From the NCBI GenBank assembly GCA_013314865.1, contig JABUEV010000080.1, positions 1-8,526 of the forward strand: a stretch of 8,526 nt of DNA, in the 5' to 3' direction. The stretch's first letter is position 1; the number at the start of each line of letters is the position of its first letter. Positions 1 to 6,511 of this stretch are shown in pieces. This DNA comes from Bacteroidales bacterium (GTDB lineage Bacteria; Bacteroidota; Bacteroidia; Bacteroidales; VadinHA17). The position numbers and the translations under genes are program-made. The notes beneath the pieces are model-generated. The model did not search any database. It saw only the letters and a program-made list of their open reading frames with translations, and was not told the DNA's origin.

Positions 1-1625
1 ACTGGGATCATTCGAAAGAAAAGGAATACAGGATATCATACCGTTACAGGAATCTTCAGGGCAATGAAGAGATCTTCAGATATACAGGCAGGATCAGGAA
101 AGAGCCAACCGGCCGTCCTTTGCGAATGGGAGCAATGACATGCCAGTACCATACAGGATTCCCTTACTCGCCTGTCGTAAGGAACCTCAGGTTAAAGAAT
201 CCGGATATACTTTATTTTTCCGGAGATCAGATATATGAGCAGAACGGCGGATATCCCATAAAAAGGGAACCTGAAGATATGGCTATTCTTAACTATCTGG
301 GTAAGTGGTATATGTTTGGCTGGGTTTTCGGTGATATTATGCGCGACATTCCAACAATTTGCACACCCGACGATCATGATGTGTTTCAGGGGAACCTGTG
401 GGGAGGAGGAGGAATACCAAGGCCTTCAGGCACTGCCAGCAGGGATGACATTATGGGCTTCACTCAGACAGTGAGGATGGTCAATGTTGTAAATACAACC
501 CAGTGTTCTCACCTGCCCGATCCGTTTGACCCTGCTCCGATAGAGCAGGGCATGAAGGTATGGTACACCAGCCTTACTTATGGAAGAATTTCCTTTGCCA
601 TAATAAGCGACAGGATTTTCAAATCAGGTCCGAATCTGGTCGCAGACTGGGAAGGCAGAAAAGATCATCTGAAAGCTCCGCTCAAAGACCCTTCAGTTAT
701 TGACATACCTGAGCTGACATTTCTTGGTGAAAGGCAGGAACTGTTTCTCAAAAACTGGATCACTGACTGGAAAGGTGCTGACATGAAGGTCCTTTTGTCT
801 CAGACACCTTTCGCAAATGCAGCCACGCATCACGGAGAACAGGACGGATATCTTTTCGGAGACCTGGACTCCGGAGGATGGCCAAAGAAAGCACGAGACA
901 GAGCTCTCGGTATCCTTAGAAAAGGTTTTGTCTTTCATATTGCCGGTGACCAGCATATTCCATCCCTTATACATTACGGAATTGAAACATTCCGCGACGC
1001 CGGATGGTGTTTCTGTACACCTGCAATTGCTGTAGGGTATTCCAGATGGTTCCGTCCGGATGAACTGAATATCCCTGTAAACAACAGACCGGAACATAAC
1101 CTGCCTAATACAGGTGAGTATATCGATGGATTCGGAAACATGAATTATGTTTATGCCATCGGCAATCCGGGCAATTTTGCAGGTATTGCCGACCGATATA
1201 AATTCCAGCAGGAGAAATCGGCCGGACTGGGTTTTGTCGAATTTGATACGGAAAATCGTAAAATTACAATGGAATCATGGCGGTTCCTGAGTGACGTTGC
1301 AAACCCTGACAATGAGAGCCAGCATCCCGGGTGGCCGCTCACAATAAGCCAGATGGATAATTACGGACGTGAGCCGGTGGCTTACCTGCCAACTCTTAAG
1401 ATATCCGGAGATCCTGATCCTGTTGTGGAGGTAATCAATCAGACAACAGGCGAACTTGAATATATATTGAGGATTAAAGGAAATGAATTTACACCCAAAG
1501 TTTTCAGTAATGACAGGTTCATCGTACGAATCGGTTATCCTGAGAAAGGCCTCGCAAGAGAATTAATTGACATTATTCCGGACACTGCTTTCGGAGCATC
1601 GGAACTCAGAATTGACTTCAATTAA
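1..1625 (+). CDS. PhoD-like metallophosphatase (alkaline phosphatase D family), N-terminus missing
   Basis: The frame is open from the first full codon (position 3) to the TAA at 1623-1625, giving at least 540 residues; the real start lies upstream of the window. The family hydrolyses phosphomonoesters or phosphodiesters using a binuclear metal centre, normally outside the cytoplasm. The first ~40 residues (YRISYRYRN, then a Gly/Arg-rich turn) look like the end of the N-terminal beta-sandwich that precedes PhoD catalytic domains. Metal-site motifs follow: SGDQIYE (codons at about 219-239), PDDHD (about 366-380), FLGERQELFL (about 720-749), LLSQTP (about 792-809) and AGDQH (942-956). The last ~80 residues (from about 1400) form a separate beta-rich tail with a GELEYILRI stretch. 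The GDQIYE/PDDHD pattern resembles a PhoD branch I associate with Bacteroidota and Planctomycetes. The substrate is unknown; phosphate or phosphodiester removal from a glycan or lipid is possible. A 209-base gap separates it from the next gene, so a shared operon is uncertain. Confidence 0.85.
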   Translation, partial: WDHSKEKEYRISYRYRNLQGNEEIFRYTGRIRKEPTGRPLRMGAMTCQYHTGFPYSPVVRNLRLKNPDILYFSGDQIYEQNGGYPIKREPEDMAILNYLGKWYMFGWVFGDIMRDIPTICTPDDHDVFQGNLWGGGGIPRPSGTASRDDIMGFTQTVRMVNVVNTTQCSHLPDPFDPAPIEQGMKVWYTSLTYGRISFAIISDRIFKSGPNLVADWEGRKDHLKAPLKDPSVIDIPELTFLGERQELFLKNWITDWKGADMKVLLSQTPFANAATHHGEQDGYLFGDLDSGGWPKKARDRALGILRKGFVFHIAGDQHIPSLIHYGIETFRDAGWCFCTPAIAVGYSRWFRPDELNIPVNNRPEHNLPNTGEYIDGFGNMNYVYAIGNPGNFAGIADRYKFQQEKSAGLGFVEFDTENRKITMESWRFLSDVANPDNESQHPGWPLTISQMDNYGREPVAYLPTLKISGDPDPVVEVINQTTGELEYILRIKGNEFTPKVFSNDRFIVRIGYPEKGLARELIDIIPDTAFGASELRIDFN

Positions 1626-1678
1626 TCATCAGGATAATGTATATTCTGGTATTTGTAAAGTAAATAAACTGATTAATT
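1620..1678. repeat. 9-bp inverted repeat around the phosphatase stop codon
   Basis: AATTAATCA at 1620-1628, overlapping the stop codon, is the exact reverse complement of TGATTAATT at 1670-1678, with a 41-base loop. The arms are almost purely A/T, the loop is long and no T-run follows. It is therefore a poor intrinsic terminator and may be chance in AT-rich DNA. Confidence 0.2.
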
Positions 1679-1683
1679 CATAT

Positions 1684-1738
1684 ACTTTGTGAACCTTTTT
1701 GTAATCCTTTGACTTCCTTCGTGGTTAAGAATTTTTTA
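1684..1738 (+). repeat. Degenerate intergenic repeat of CTTTGTG/CCTTCGTGG units
   Basis: Four loosely related units follow one another at about 10-12 base spacing: CTTTGTGAAC, CTTTTTGTAATC, CTTTGACTTC and CTTCGTGGTTAAG, then an A/T-rich end. From memory, the pattern resembles dispersed intergenic repeats ending in TTTGTGGTTAAA that are common in Bacteroidota and related genomes. Their role is not established. It sits in the 209-base gap before the first flavoprotein gene, which otherwise shows no gene and no convincing promoter. Confidence 0.45.
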
Positions 1739-1834
1739 CCATTCCATTAGAATCATTAAGGGTATCGTTAAGTAGCACAAAGGTATATAGTAGATTAACT
1801 ACATTATGAATTATAAAGACTAAAATAATCTGAA

Positions 1835-3496
1835 ATGAAAAGTCTTTTTATGCTGTTAATTCTGATTTGGGCAAATCAGTCGGCTTATGATCAGAATTCT
1901 AAGGAGTATGACCTGGTGATTTACGGAGGTACATCCGCAGGTATCAGCGCAGCTATTCAGGCATCAAGGATGGGGAAATCAGTAGTGCTGATTGAGCCCA
2001 CCGGTCGGATTGGCGGTTTAACCACAGGAGGATTGGGTCAGACAGATATCGGAAACAAGCAGGCTATAGGTGGAATTGCCCGTGAGTTTTATCAGAATAT
2101 TAAAAAATATTACCAGCAACCGGAAAACTGGAAATGGCAAAAACCGGAAGAGTATCGTGATGGCGGACAGACCCGGACAGTGTCAGGTGAAGATGCTATG
2201 TGGACTTTCGAACCATCTGCCGCACTTAAAGTATTTCAACTGATGATAGAACAGGAAAGGAATATCACTCTGATTTATAATCAGAGGCTCGACAGGCAAA
2301 AAGGAGTTAAAAAAAGGAAAGGGGTGATTCTATCCATTTCAATGGAGAACGGAATATCTTATTCGGGTAAAGTCTTCATTGATGCCACTTACGAAGGTGA
2401 CTTGATGGCCGCTGCTGGCGTTTCCTACACTGTGGGCAGAGAATCTAATAAAAAGTATGGAGAGACGCTCAATGGAGTTCATACAGCAGACACTACCCGC
2501 ACTATGACCAACAGGTTATCTCATAATTCTATCAACCACAATTTCGTCCATGGTGTTGATCCATATCGCGAAAAAGGCAACCCGGCAAGCGGGCTTTTGC
2601 CGTTTATCAATCCGAAAGGACCCGGAAAGGAAGGCTCTGCAAACAAAGGTGTGCAGGCTTATTGTTTCAGAATGTGCCTTACAGACCATCCCGATAATCG
2701 CATCCCGTTTGAAAAGCCTGCGAACTACAATGAACTGGATTATGAACTGCTGTTAAGAAACTATGAAGCTGGAGAAAAAGGTTTTCCGTGGATAAACTCT
2801 GCTATGCCCAATCGAAAAACTGACACCAACAACCGCCTGGGGTTTTCCACCGATTTTATCGGACAGAACTGGAACTATCCGGAGGCCTCTTATAAAGAGA
2901 GGGAAGAGATTGCAGAACGCCACCGCAATTATCAGAAAGGTCTGATGTGGACCCTGGCGTACCACCCTAGGATGCCTGAACAAATACGCAATGAAGTGTC
3001 ACGATGGGGAATGTGTCGGGATGAGTTTGTTGAAGGAAACGGCTGGCAGGAGCAGTTATATATCAGGGAAGCCCGGCGTATGATCAGCGACTATGTTATG
3101 ACCCAGTATAATTGTGAAGGTCTTGTGGTGGCACCCGATCCCATTGGTCTTGCTGCATACGGAATGGACTCTCATCATGTTCAGCGGTATATTACACGAG
3201 AAGGATTTGTTAAAAATGAAGGTAACGTGGAAGCTCCTGTCAGAGGTCCCTATCCGATAAGTTACCGCGCCATTGTGCCCAGAGAAAGACAGTGTAAGAA
3301 CCTGCTGGTGCCGGTTTGCCTGAGCGCTTCCCATATAGCATTTGGTTCAATACGTATGGAACCTGTTTTTATGGTTCTGGGACAGTCGGCAGCCGTTGCT
3401 GCTTATATGGCAATAGAAAAGGAAATACCTGTTCAGAAGGTCAATTACGATGAATTGAAGAAAGTTTTATTGGAATGTAAACAGAGACTTCAATAA
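1835..3496 (+). CDS. Exported FAD-dependent oxidoreductase (FAD_oxidored family, PF12831)
   Basis: This 553-residue protein begins with a Sec-type signal peptide (Lys2, hydrophobic core 4-13, possible cleavage after Ala17), with no twin-arginine motif and no lipobox. The mature protein opens with a Rossmann fold: [11 protein letters not shown] (26-36), where GGTSAG replaces the classic GxGxxG, and Glu54 is placed to bind the ribose. [12 protein letters not shown] (58-68) follows. [16 protein letters not shown] (residues about 181-196) is the family's second FAD-contact segment. [14 protein letters not shown] and the C-terminal [17 protein letters not shown] complete the pattern. Relatives are often annotated 'xanthan lyase' in databases; the sequence supports a flavin oxidoreductase, not a lyase. 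The substrate is unknown; genomic context suggests a sugar or sugar-derived compound. ATG at 1835 is chosen because it gives the signal peptide directly and has an A-rich leader. A small stem-loop covers its stop codon. Export by Sec of an FAD protein is somewhat unexpected. Confidence 0.88.
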   Translation: MKSLFMLLILIWANQSAYDQNSKEYDLVIYGGTSAGISAAIQASRMGKSVVLIEPTGRIGGLTTGGLGQTDIGNKQAIGGIAREFYQNIKKYYQQPENWKWQKPEEYRDGGQTRTVSGEDAMWTFEPSAALKVFQLMIEQERNITLIYNQRLDRQKGVKKRKGVILSISMENGISYSGKVFIDATYEGDLMAAAGVSYTVGRESNKKYGETLNGVHTADTTRTMTNRLSHNSINHNFVHGVDPYREKGNPASGLLPFINPKGPGKEGSANKGVQAYCFRMCLTDHPDNRIPFEKPANYNELDYELLLRNYEAGEKGFPWINSAMPNRKTDTNNRLGFSTDFIGQNWNYPEASYKEREEIAERHRNYQKGLMWTLAYHPRMPEQIRNEVSRWGMCRDEFVEGNGWQEQLYIREARRMISDYVMTQYNCEGLVVAPDPIGLAAYGMDSHHVQRYITREGFVKNEGNVEAPVRGPYPISYRAIVPRERQCKNLLVPVCLSASHIAFGSIRMEPVFMVLGQSAAVAAYMAIEKEIPVQKVNYDELKKVLLECKQRLQ

Positions 3497-3508
3497 GATG
3501 CTTATTGA
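3490..3508 (+). terminator. Weak stem-loop at the end of the first flavoprotein gene
   Basis: TCAATAAG (3490-3497) pairs perfectly with CTTATTGA (3501-3508) across a three-base loop, and the stem includes the TAA stop. A T-rich stretch (TTTATTGATTT) follows directly. The stem has eight pairs but is AT-rich, so termination may be partial. If real, it would reduce read-through into the beta-propeller gene downstream. Confidence 0.4.
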
Positions 3509-3573
3509 TTTATTGATTTCATGAACTTAGTAGAAATTAGGGTAATTCATTGTGCAACTTGATGGTTATTATC

Positions 3574-3592
3574 TTTTTTACCACAGAGGATC
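3574..3592 (-). repeat. Inverted fragment of the intergenic GTGGT repeat
   Basis: Read on the minus strand this stretch is TCCTCTGTGGTAAAAAA-like, matching the end of the 1684-1738 repeat (TCCTTCGTGGTTAAGAA) at 9 of the first 11 bases. It lies in the 116-base gap upstream of the ATG at 3613. This argues that the upstream TTG-initiated extension (from 3550) is not coding. Part of a similar motif (AACCACAAAA, 4881-4890) occurs in the next gap. Confidence 0.35.
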
Positions 3593-3612
3593 TGAAAAAG
3601 TTATCGAATAAA

Positions 3613-4851
3613 ATGAAATTTTCTATGAAAATATTGACACTCTGTTTATTATATGCTATTTTAACTGGAAACTTTGTAGTTGCTCAGGATTGCTGGTTAC
3701 ACCTTTCAACCACAAAAGGCGACCTGGATATCCCAAATCCGGGAAAACAACAAACCTCCTGCGCGGTTGCCGACTTCGACAACGACGGCATAAACGATTT
3801 CTGTGTCTCGGAACGAACTTCTCCTCCGGGACTTGTGTGGTATCAGAGAACAACAAACGGGTGGATCCGACATATAGTTGAGGATGCAATTTGTTTTATT
3901 GAAGCCGGCACAATAGCTTTCGATGTGGATAATGATGGCGACCAGGATATAATTGCCGGCGGTGAGAGTAAGACCAATCAGGTTTGGTGGTGGGAAAATC
4001 CTTACCCCGACTTCAGCAAACCGGCATGGCCAAGGTACCTGATAAGAAATACTGGCGGCAATAAGGTGCACGACCAAATTGTCGGGGATTTTGACAGCGA
4101 CTCTAAACCCGATCTCGTTTTCTGGGCTCAGGGCGACCAAACCCTTTATTTTGCACGTATTCCTGAAGATCCGGTCCTGATAGAAAACTGGAAACTAATT
4201 CCGGTTTACAAATATTACTCCGACAGCCAGATGGAACAACATGGAATATACCCGTCATGGAAGAGTACTAATGAGCATGAGGGACTTGCAAAGGCTGATA
4301 TTGATGGCGACGGAGTTCAGGATATTATTGGAGGAGGTCTGTGGTTTAAATTTATTGGAAACGATCAGTTCTCATATAACATAATTGATGAGGCATATAC
4401 ATTCAGTCGCACAGCTGCCGGTCAGTTAATTCCGGGCGGCAGACCAGAAGTGGTAATGGTGGTCGGCGACGGCCTTGCACCAATGTATTTATACCAGTAT
4501 GACAAGGGAACATGGAAAAGGAAAGAAATCGTAAAATCTGTGAGCAATGGCCACTCGCTTGCTGTAATTGATTTTGACAATGACGGAAATTTGGATATTT
4601 GGTACGCTGAAATGACGCTGAGCGGCCATAAGGAAGCTGTCAACCGCATCCTGTTCGGCGACGGAAAAGGAAATTTTATTCGTGATATGATTATATCAAA
4701 GGGCATCGATGTTCACGATTCAGAAATAGCAGACCTCGATGGTGATGGTGATTTAGATATACTTGGAAAACCTTATGACGGCGATGCCCCACGCCTCGAT
4801 ATATGGCTGCAAAACGGAACAGGAGAAAAAATTCCTCTCCCGAAAAAATGA
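3613..4851 (+). CDS. Secreted FG-GAP/VCBS-repeat beta-propeller protein
   Basis: This 412-residue protein has a Sec signal peptide (Lys2/Lys6, hydrophobic 7-18, likely cleavage VVA|QD after residue 24). Six calcium-loop motifs of the DxDxDGxxD kind are visible: DFDNDGIND (54-62), DVDNDGDQD (104-112), DFDSDSKPD (159-167), DIDGDGVQD (229-237), DFDNDGNLD (320-328) and DLDGDGDLD (374-382). A seventh, loop-less repeat is suggested by GGRPEVVMVVGDG near 275-287, filling the long interval. Seven blades of about 45-70 residues would make a complete integrin-alpha-like propeller and leave no room for a catalytic domain. The likely role is calcium-dependent carbohydrate or protein binding outside the cytoplasm; the ligand is unknown. 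An in-frame TTG start at 3550 exists but would put a non-signal segment first and overlap the intergenic repeat, so ATG 3613 is preferred; ATG 3625 is also possible. It converges on the GH30-like gene. Confidence 0.85.
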   Translation: MKFSMKILTLCLLYAILTGNFVVAQDCWLHLSTTKGDLDIPNPGKQQTSCAVADFDNDGINDFCVSERTSPPGLVWYQRTTNGWIRHIVEDAICFIEAGTIAFDVDNDGDQDIIAGGESKTNQVWWWENPYPDFSKPAWPRYLIRNTGGNKVHDQIVGDFDSDSKPDLVFWAQGDQTLYFARIPEDPVLIENWKLIPVYKYYSDSQMEQHGIYPSWKSTNEHEGLAKADIDGDGVQDIIGGGLWFKFIGNDQFSYNIIDEAYTFSRTAAGQLIPGGRPEVVMVVGDGLAPMYLYQYDKGTWKRKEIVKSVSNGHSLAVIDFDNDGNLDIWYAEMTLSGHKEAVNRILFGDGKGNFIRDMIISKGIDVHDSEIADLDGDGDLDILGKPYDGDAPRLDIWLQNGTGEKIPLPKK

Positions 4852-4918
4852 ATTAATCACTTCATTCTGCTTTTAAGAAAAACCACAAAACATCTTCTGT
4901 GCGGAAACCATACATTTG

Positions 4919-4940
4919 TTACCGGTATTTCTTACGGTAA
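4919..4940. terminator. Small hairpin between convergent genes
   Basis: TTACCG (4919-4924) pairs with CGGTAA (4935-4940), with two further possible pairs if G4925 bulges. It lies in the 103-base gap between the ends of the propeller gene and the GH30-like gene, about 15 bases past the latter's stop. No T-run follows on either strand, so its function as a terminator is doubtful. Confidence 0.22.
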
Positions 4941-4954
4941 AGCCATGAGATGCT

Positions 4955-6433
4955 TTAATATTCTGCGAAAAAGGTTGTAACAGAATTAGCCGGTGCGGTG
5001 TATACTATTTCCCCGTTTATCAGTTCAAAATTCCCTACTTCATTGTATATCTCGCTCTCACCCTGGGTACGGTATGCCCTGAATTTTTTTGCTGTCGTAC
5101 CCTTTACCTTTATCACTACAGGTTTTTCCTTGTTGAAGTTTGTATTAATGATAATAAAGGCATCCGGATGTTTTGTTCCGTTTGATGCAAAAGCGATCAC
5201 CGGGATTTCACTGTCCATTGAAACAGTTTTTGCAACAGCCATCCCAGGCTGTCCGGCACGTGACACCTGTTTGTAATAATAGTATCCGGGCCGGACAATA
5301 TATGTGCCGTCTTCGTTAACATTTATCGCACACCCCGGATTTGGGTCTCCGCCGATCCACAATGGCGGTCTCTGGATGCCTGCCCATGGAATTATACCGT
5401 TAACCTGTGCCTCATAGATATTGCCCCATATTTCTTTCAAGAATCGGGCATCCATTCTGCTCCATGAGGTCGAGGTGCACCATGCATGAAGATCAGGTCT
5501 TTTTACCCTCAGCAAATTTATGCCTGCAGAAGTATGACTACCGTACCACCGGTTATCATAACTGCCGTTGTAGAAACCATGTGAAGTAATAATTCCAAGA
5601 TTTTTCAGAGCTGTCTTATCTTCTGCAAGAGCGTCGGCATAACCCCAGAAACTGAATCTGTACCAGTTTGTGGGTTCACCATTGGTAATCCATACATCCT
5701 TCAGTCCGGCTTTGTTAAGTATTGGACGTGTAAATTTCAGAAAATCAATTACCTGTTCAGGTGACCAGTACATATTATAATCATGTCCGGAACCTATATT
5801 TCCGCTTTTACCGTCCCACGGCCACCTCTCCCAGTCTTCACCTTCATTGTGCAAGGAAATGTACCTGACAGGGAATTTTTCCTTTTCCTTAAGAAATTTT
5901 ACCCAGTTGATAAGGTAATTTGCGAGATCAGTTTTGTGCGCATGGTCGAGATCCCTTCCGCGCAGAGTCTTTTGCATTGTCATATATGCCGGAGGACCGT
6001 ACAAAGTGGTAATAATAGTCAGATCGTCACCCCGGGACCTTGTTTTTTCAAGACCCATACGTACAAACATCCTCATGTTCCTGGTTGTGGTTTCATGGTC
6101 ATAAGCAGCCCCAGACTCCTTTTGCTGAAAGGGATCAAGGAACATTTTAACCAGCCCCGGCTTAAGACCGTCATCTCCGAAAACCAGATCGATAACCTCC
6201 CTTCGGCTCTGTTCTGAAAGTATACTGAACCCCCCATAATCAGTCGGATTTGAGGTATAATCGATGGTCTGAGCTGTCTCCACATAGTTGAACCCGAAAC
6301 CATCCCATGTCCTGAGTTTCGCAGAAAAATCAACAGTTACCGGGCATCCTTTAAAAATCGGGAATTGCGACTGTAAGGCAACTGTAACCAGAAGCATCAT
6401 ACCGGTTATGATAATCTTTCTTTGTTTTTTCAT
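4955..6433 (-). CDS. Secreted GH30-like (clan GH-A) glycoside hydrolase homologue, nucleophile apparently missing
   Basis: This 492-residue protein has a Sec signal peptide (KKQRK at 2-6, hydrophobic 7-20). GH30 landmarks appear in order: WDGFGFNYVETAQ (43-55), LYGPPAYM (144-151, strand 3), RYISLHNEGEDW (190-201, strand 4, with Asn196-Glu197 as acid/base), ITSHGFY (282-288, strand 6), HAWCTSTSW (316-324, strand 7) and GIIPWAGIQ (346-354, strand 8). RPGYYYYKQVSRAGQPG (381-397) then leads into the C-terminal beta-sandwich. Length and layout fit a (beta/alpha)8 barrel plus side domain. In GH30, strand 7 normally reads W-x-T-E with Glu as nucleophile; here the aligned residue is Ser321 (codon TCG, 5471-5473), so ordinary retaining hydrolysis is in doubt. 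It could be a divergent hydrolase, another mechanism, or a binding protein. The ATG at 6431-6433 is 78 bases from the divergent flavoprotein start, suggesting joint control. The substrate cannot be read from the sequence. Confidence 0.78.
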   Translation of the reverse strand: MKKQRKIIITGMMLLVTVALQSQFPIFKGCPVTVDFSAKLRTWDGFGFNYVETAQTIDYTSNPTDYGGFSILSEQSRREVIDLVFGDDGLKPGLVKMFLDPFQQKESGAAYDHETTTRNMRMFVRMGLEKTRSRGDDLTIITTLYGPPAYMTMQKTLRGRDLDHAHKTDLANYLINWVKFLKEKEKFPVRYISLHNEGEDWERWPWDGKSGNIGSGHDYNMYWSPEQVIDFLKFTRPILNKAGLKDVWITNGEPTNWYRFSFWGYADALAEDKTALKNLGIITSHGFYNGSYDNRWYGSHTSAGINLLRVKRPDLHAWCTSTSWSRMDARFLKEIWGNIYEAQVNGIIPWAGIQRPPLWIGGDPNPGCAINVNEDGTYIVRPGYYYYKQVSRAGQPGMAVAKTVSMDSEIPVIAFASNGTKHPDAFIIINTNFNKEKPVVIKVKGTTAKKFRAYRTQGESEIYNEVGNFELINGEIVYTAPANSVTTFFAEY

Positions 6434-6511
6434 TTGTCAATATGACTTGTTTTAATTCGATTTTGAGAGCGGATTACTATCTTTAGATTATAAAAGTAAA
6501 AAGATTATTAA
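6434..6511. promoter_or_regulatory. Divergent intergenic region, presumed back-to-back promoters
   Basis: This 78-base, AT-rich gap separates the divergent GH30-like and twin-arginine flavoprotein genes, so both promoters should lie in or near it. On the plus strand TATCTTTA (6478-6485) matches the Bacteroidota -7 element TAnnTTTG at 7 of 8 positions. The nearest TTTTG (6461-6465) is too close to be a normal -33 element. On the minus strand TACTTTTA (complement of 6491-6498) is a similar partial match. No operator-like palindrome was found. Confidence 0.4.

Noticed and set aside
1778..1785. TACCTTTG on the minus strand, an exact TAnnTTTG promoter -7 match
   Set aside because: No TTTG-like -33 element is at the proper distance and no minus-strand gene lies downstream in a position to use it.
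1835..3496. Annotation of the first flavoprotein as 'xanthan lyase'
   Set aside because: This is a database label attached to similar proteins. The sequence shows an N-terminal FAD-binding Rossmann fold and PF12831 features and no polysaccharide lyase family pattern.
3502..3519. Short direct repeat TTATTGATT/TATTGATTT
   Set aside because: It is a simple A/T-rich duplication that overlaps the stem-loop tail; no evidence that it is an attachment site or target-site duplication, and no mobile element is present.
3550..3612. In-frame TTG start extending the propeller protein by 21 residues
   Set aside because: The extension places a non-signal segment before an obvious signal peptide, overlaps the intergenic repeat fragment, and would need a rare start codon. 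ATG 3613 gives a normal exported protein.
3706..4140. 144-codon open frame on the minus strand opposite the propeller gene
   Set aside because: It is antisense to the repeated DxDxDG coding pattern, whose codons produce long open frames on the other strand; nothing supports it as a gene.
5783..6217. 144-codon open frame on the plus strand opposite the GH30-like gene
   Set aside because: It lies wholly antisense to a gene with clear family motifs and a signal peptide, and has no recognisable domain.
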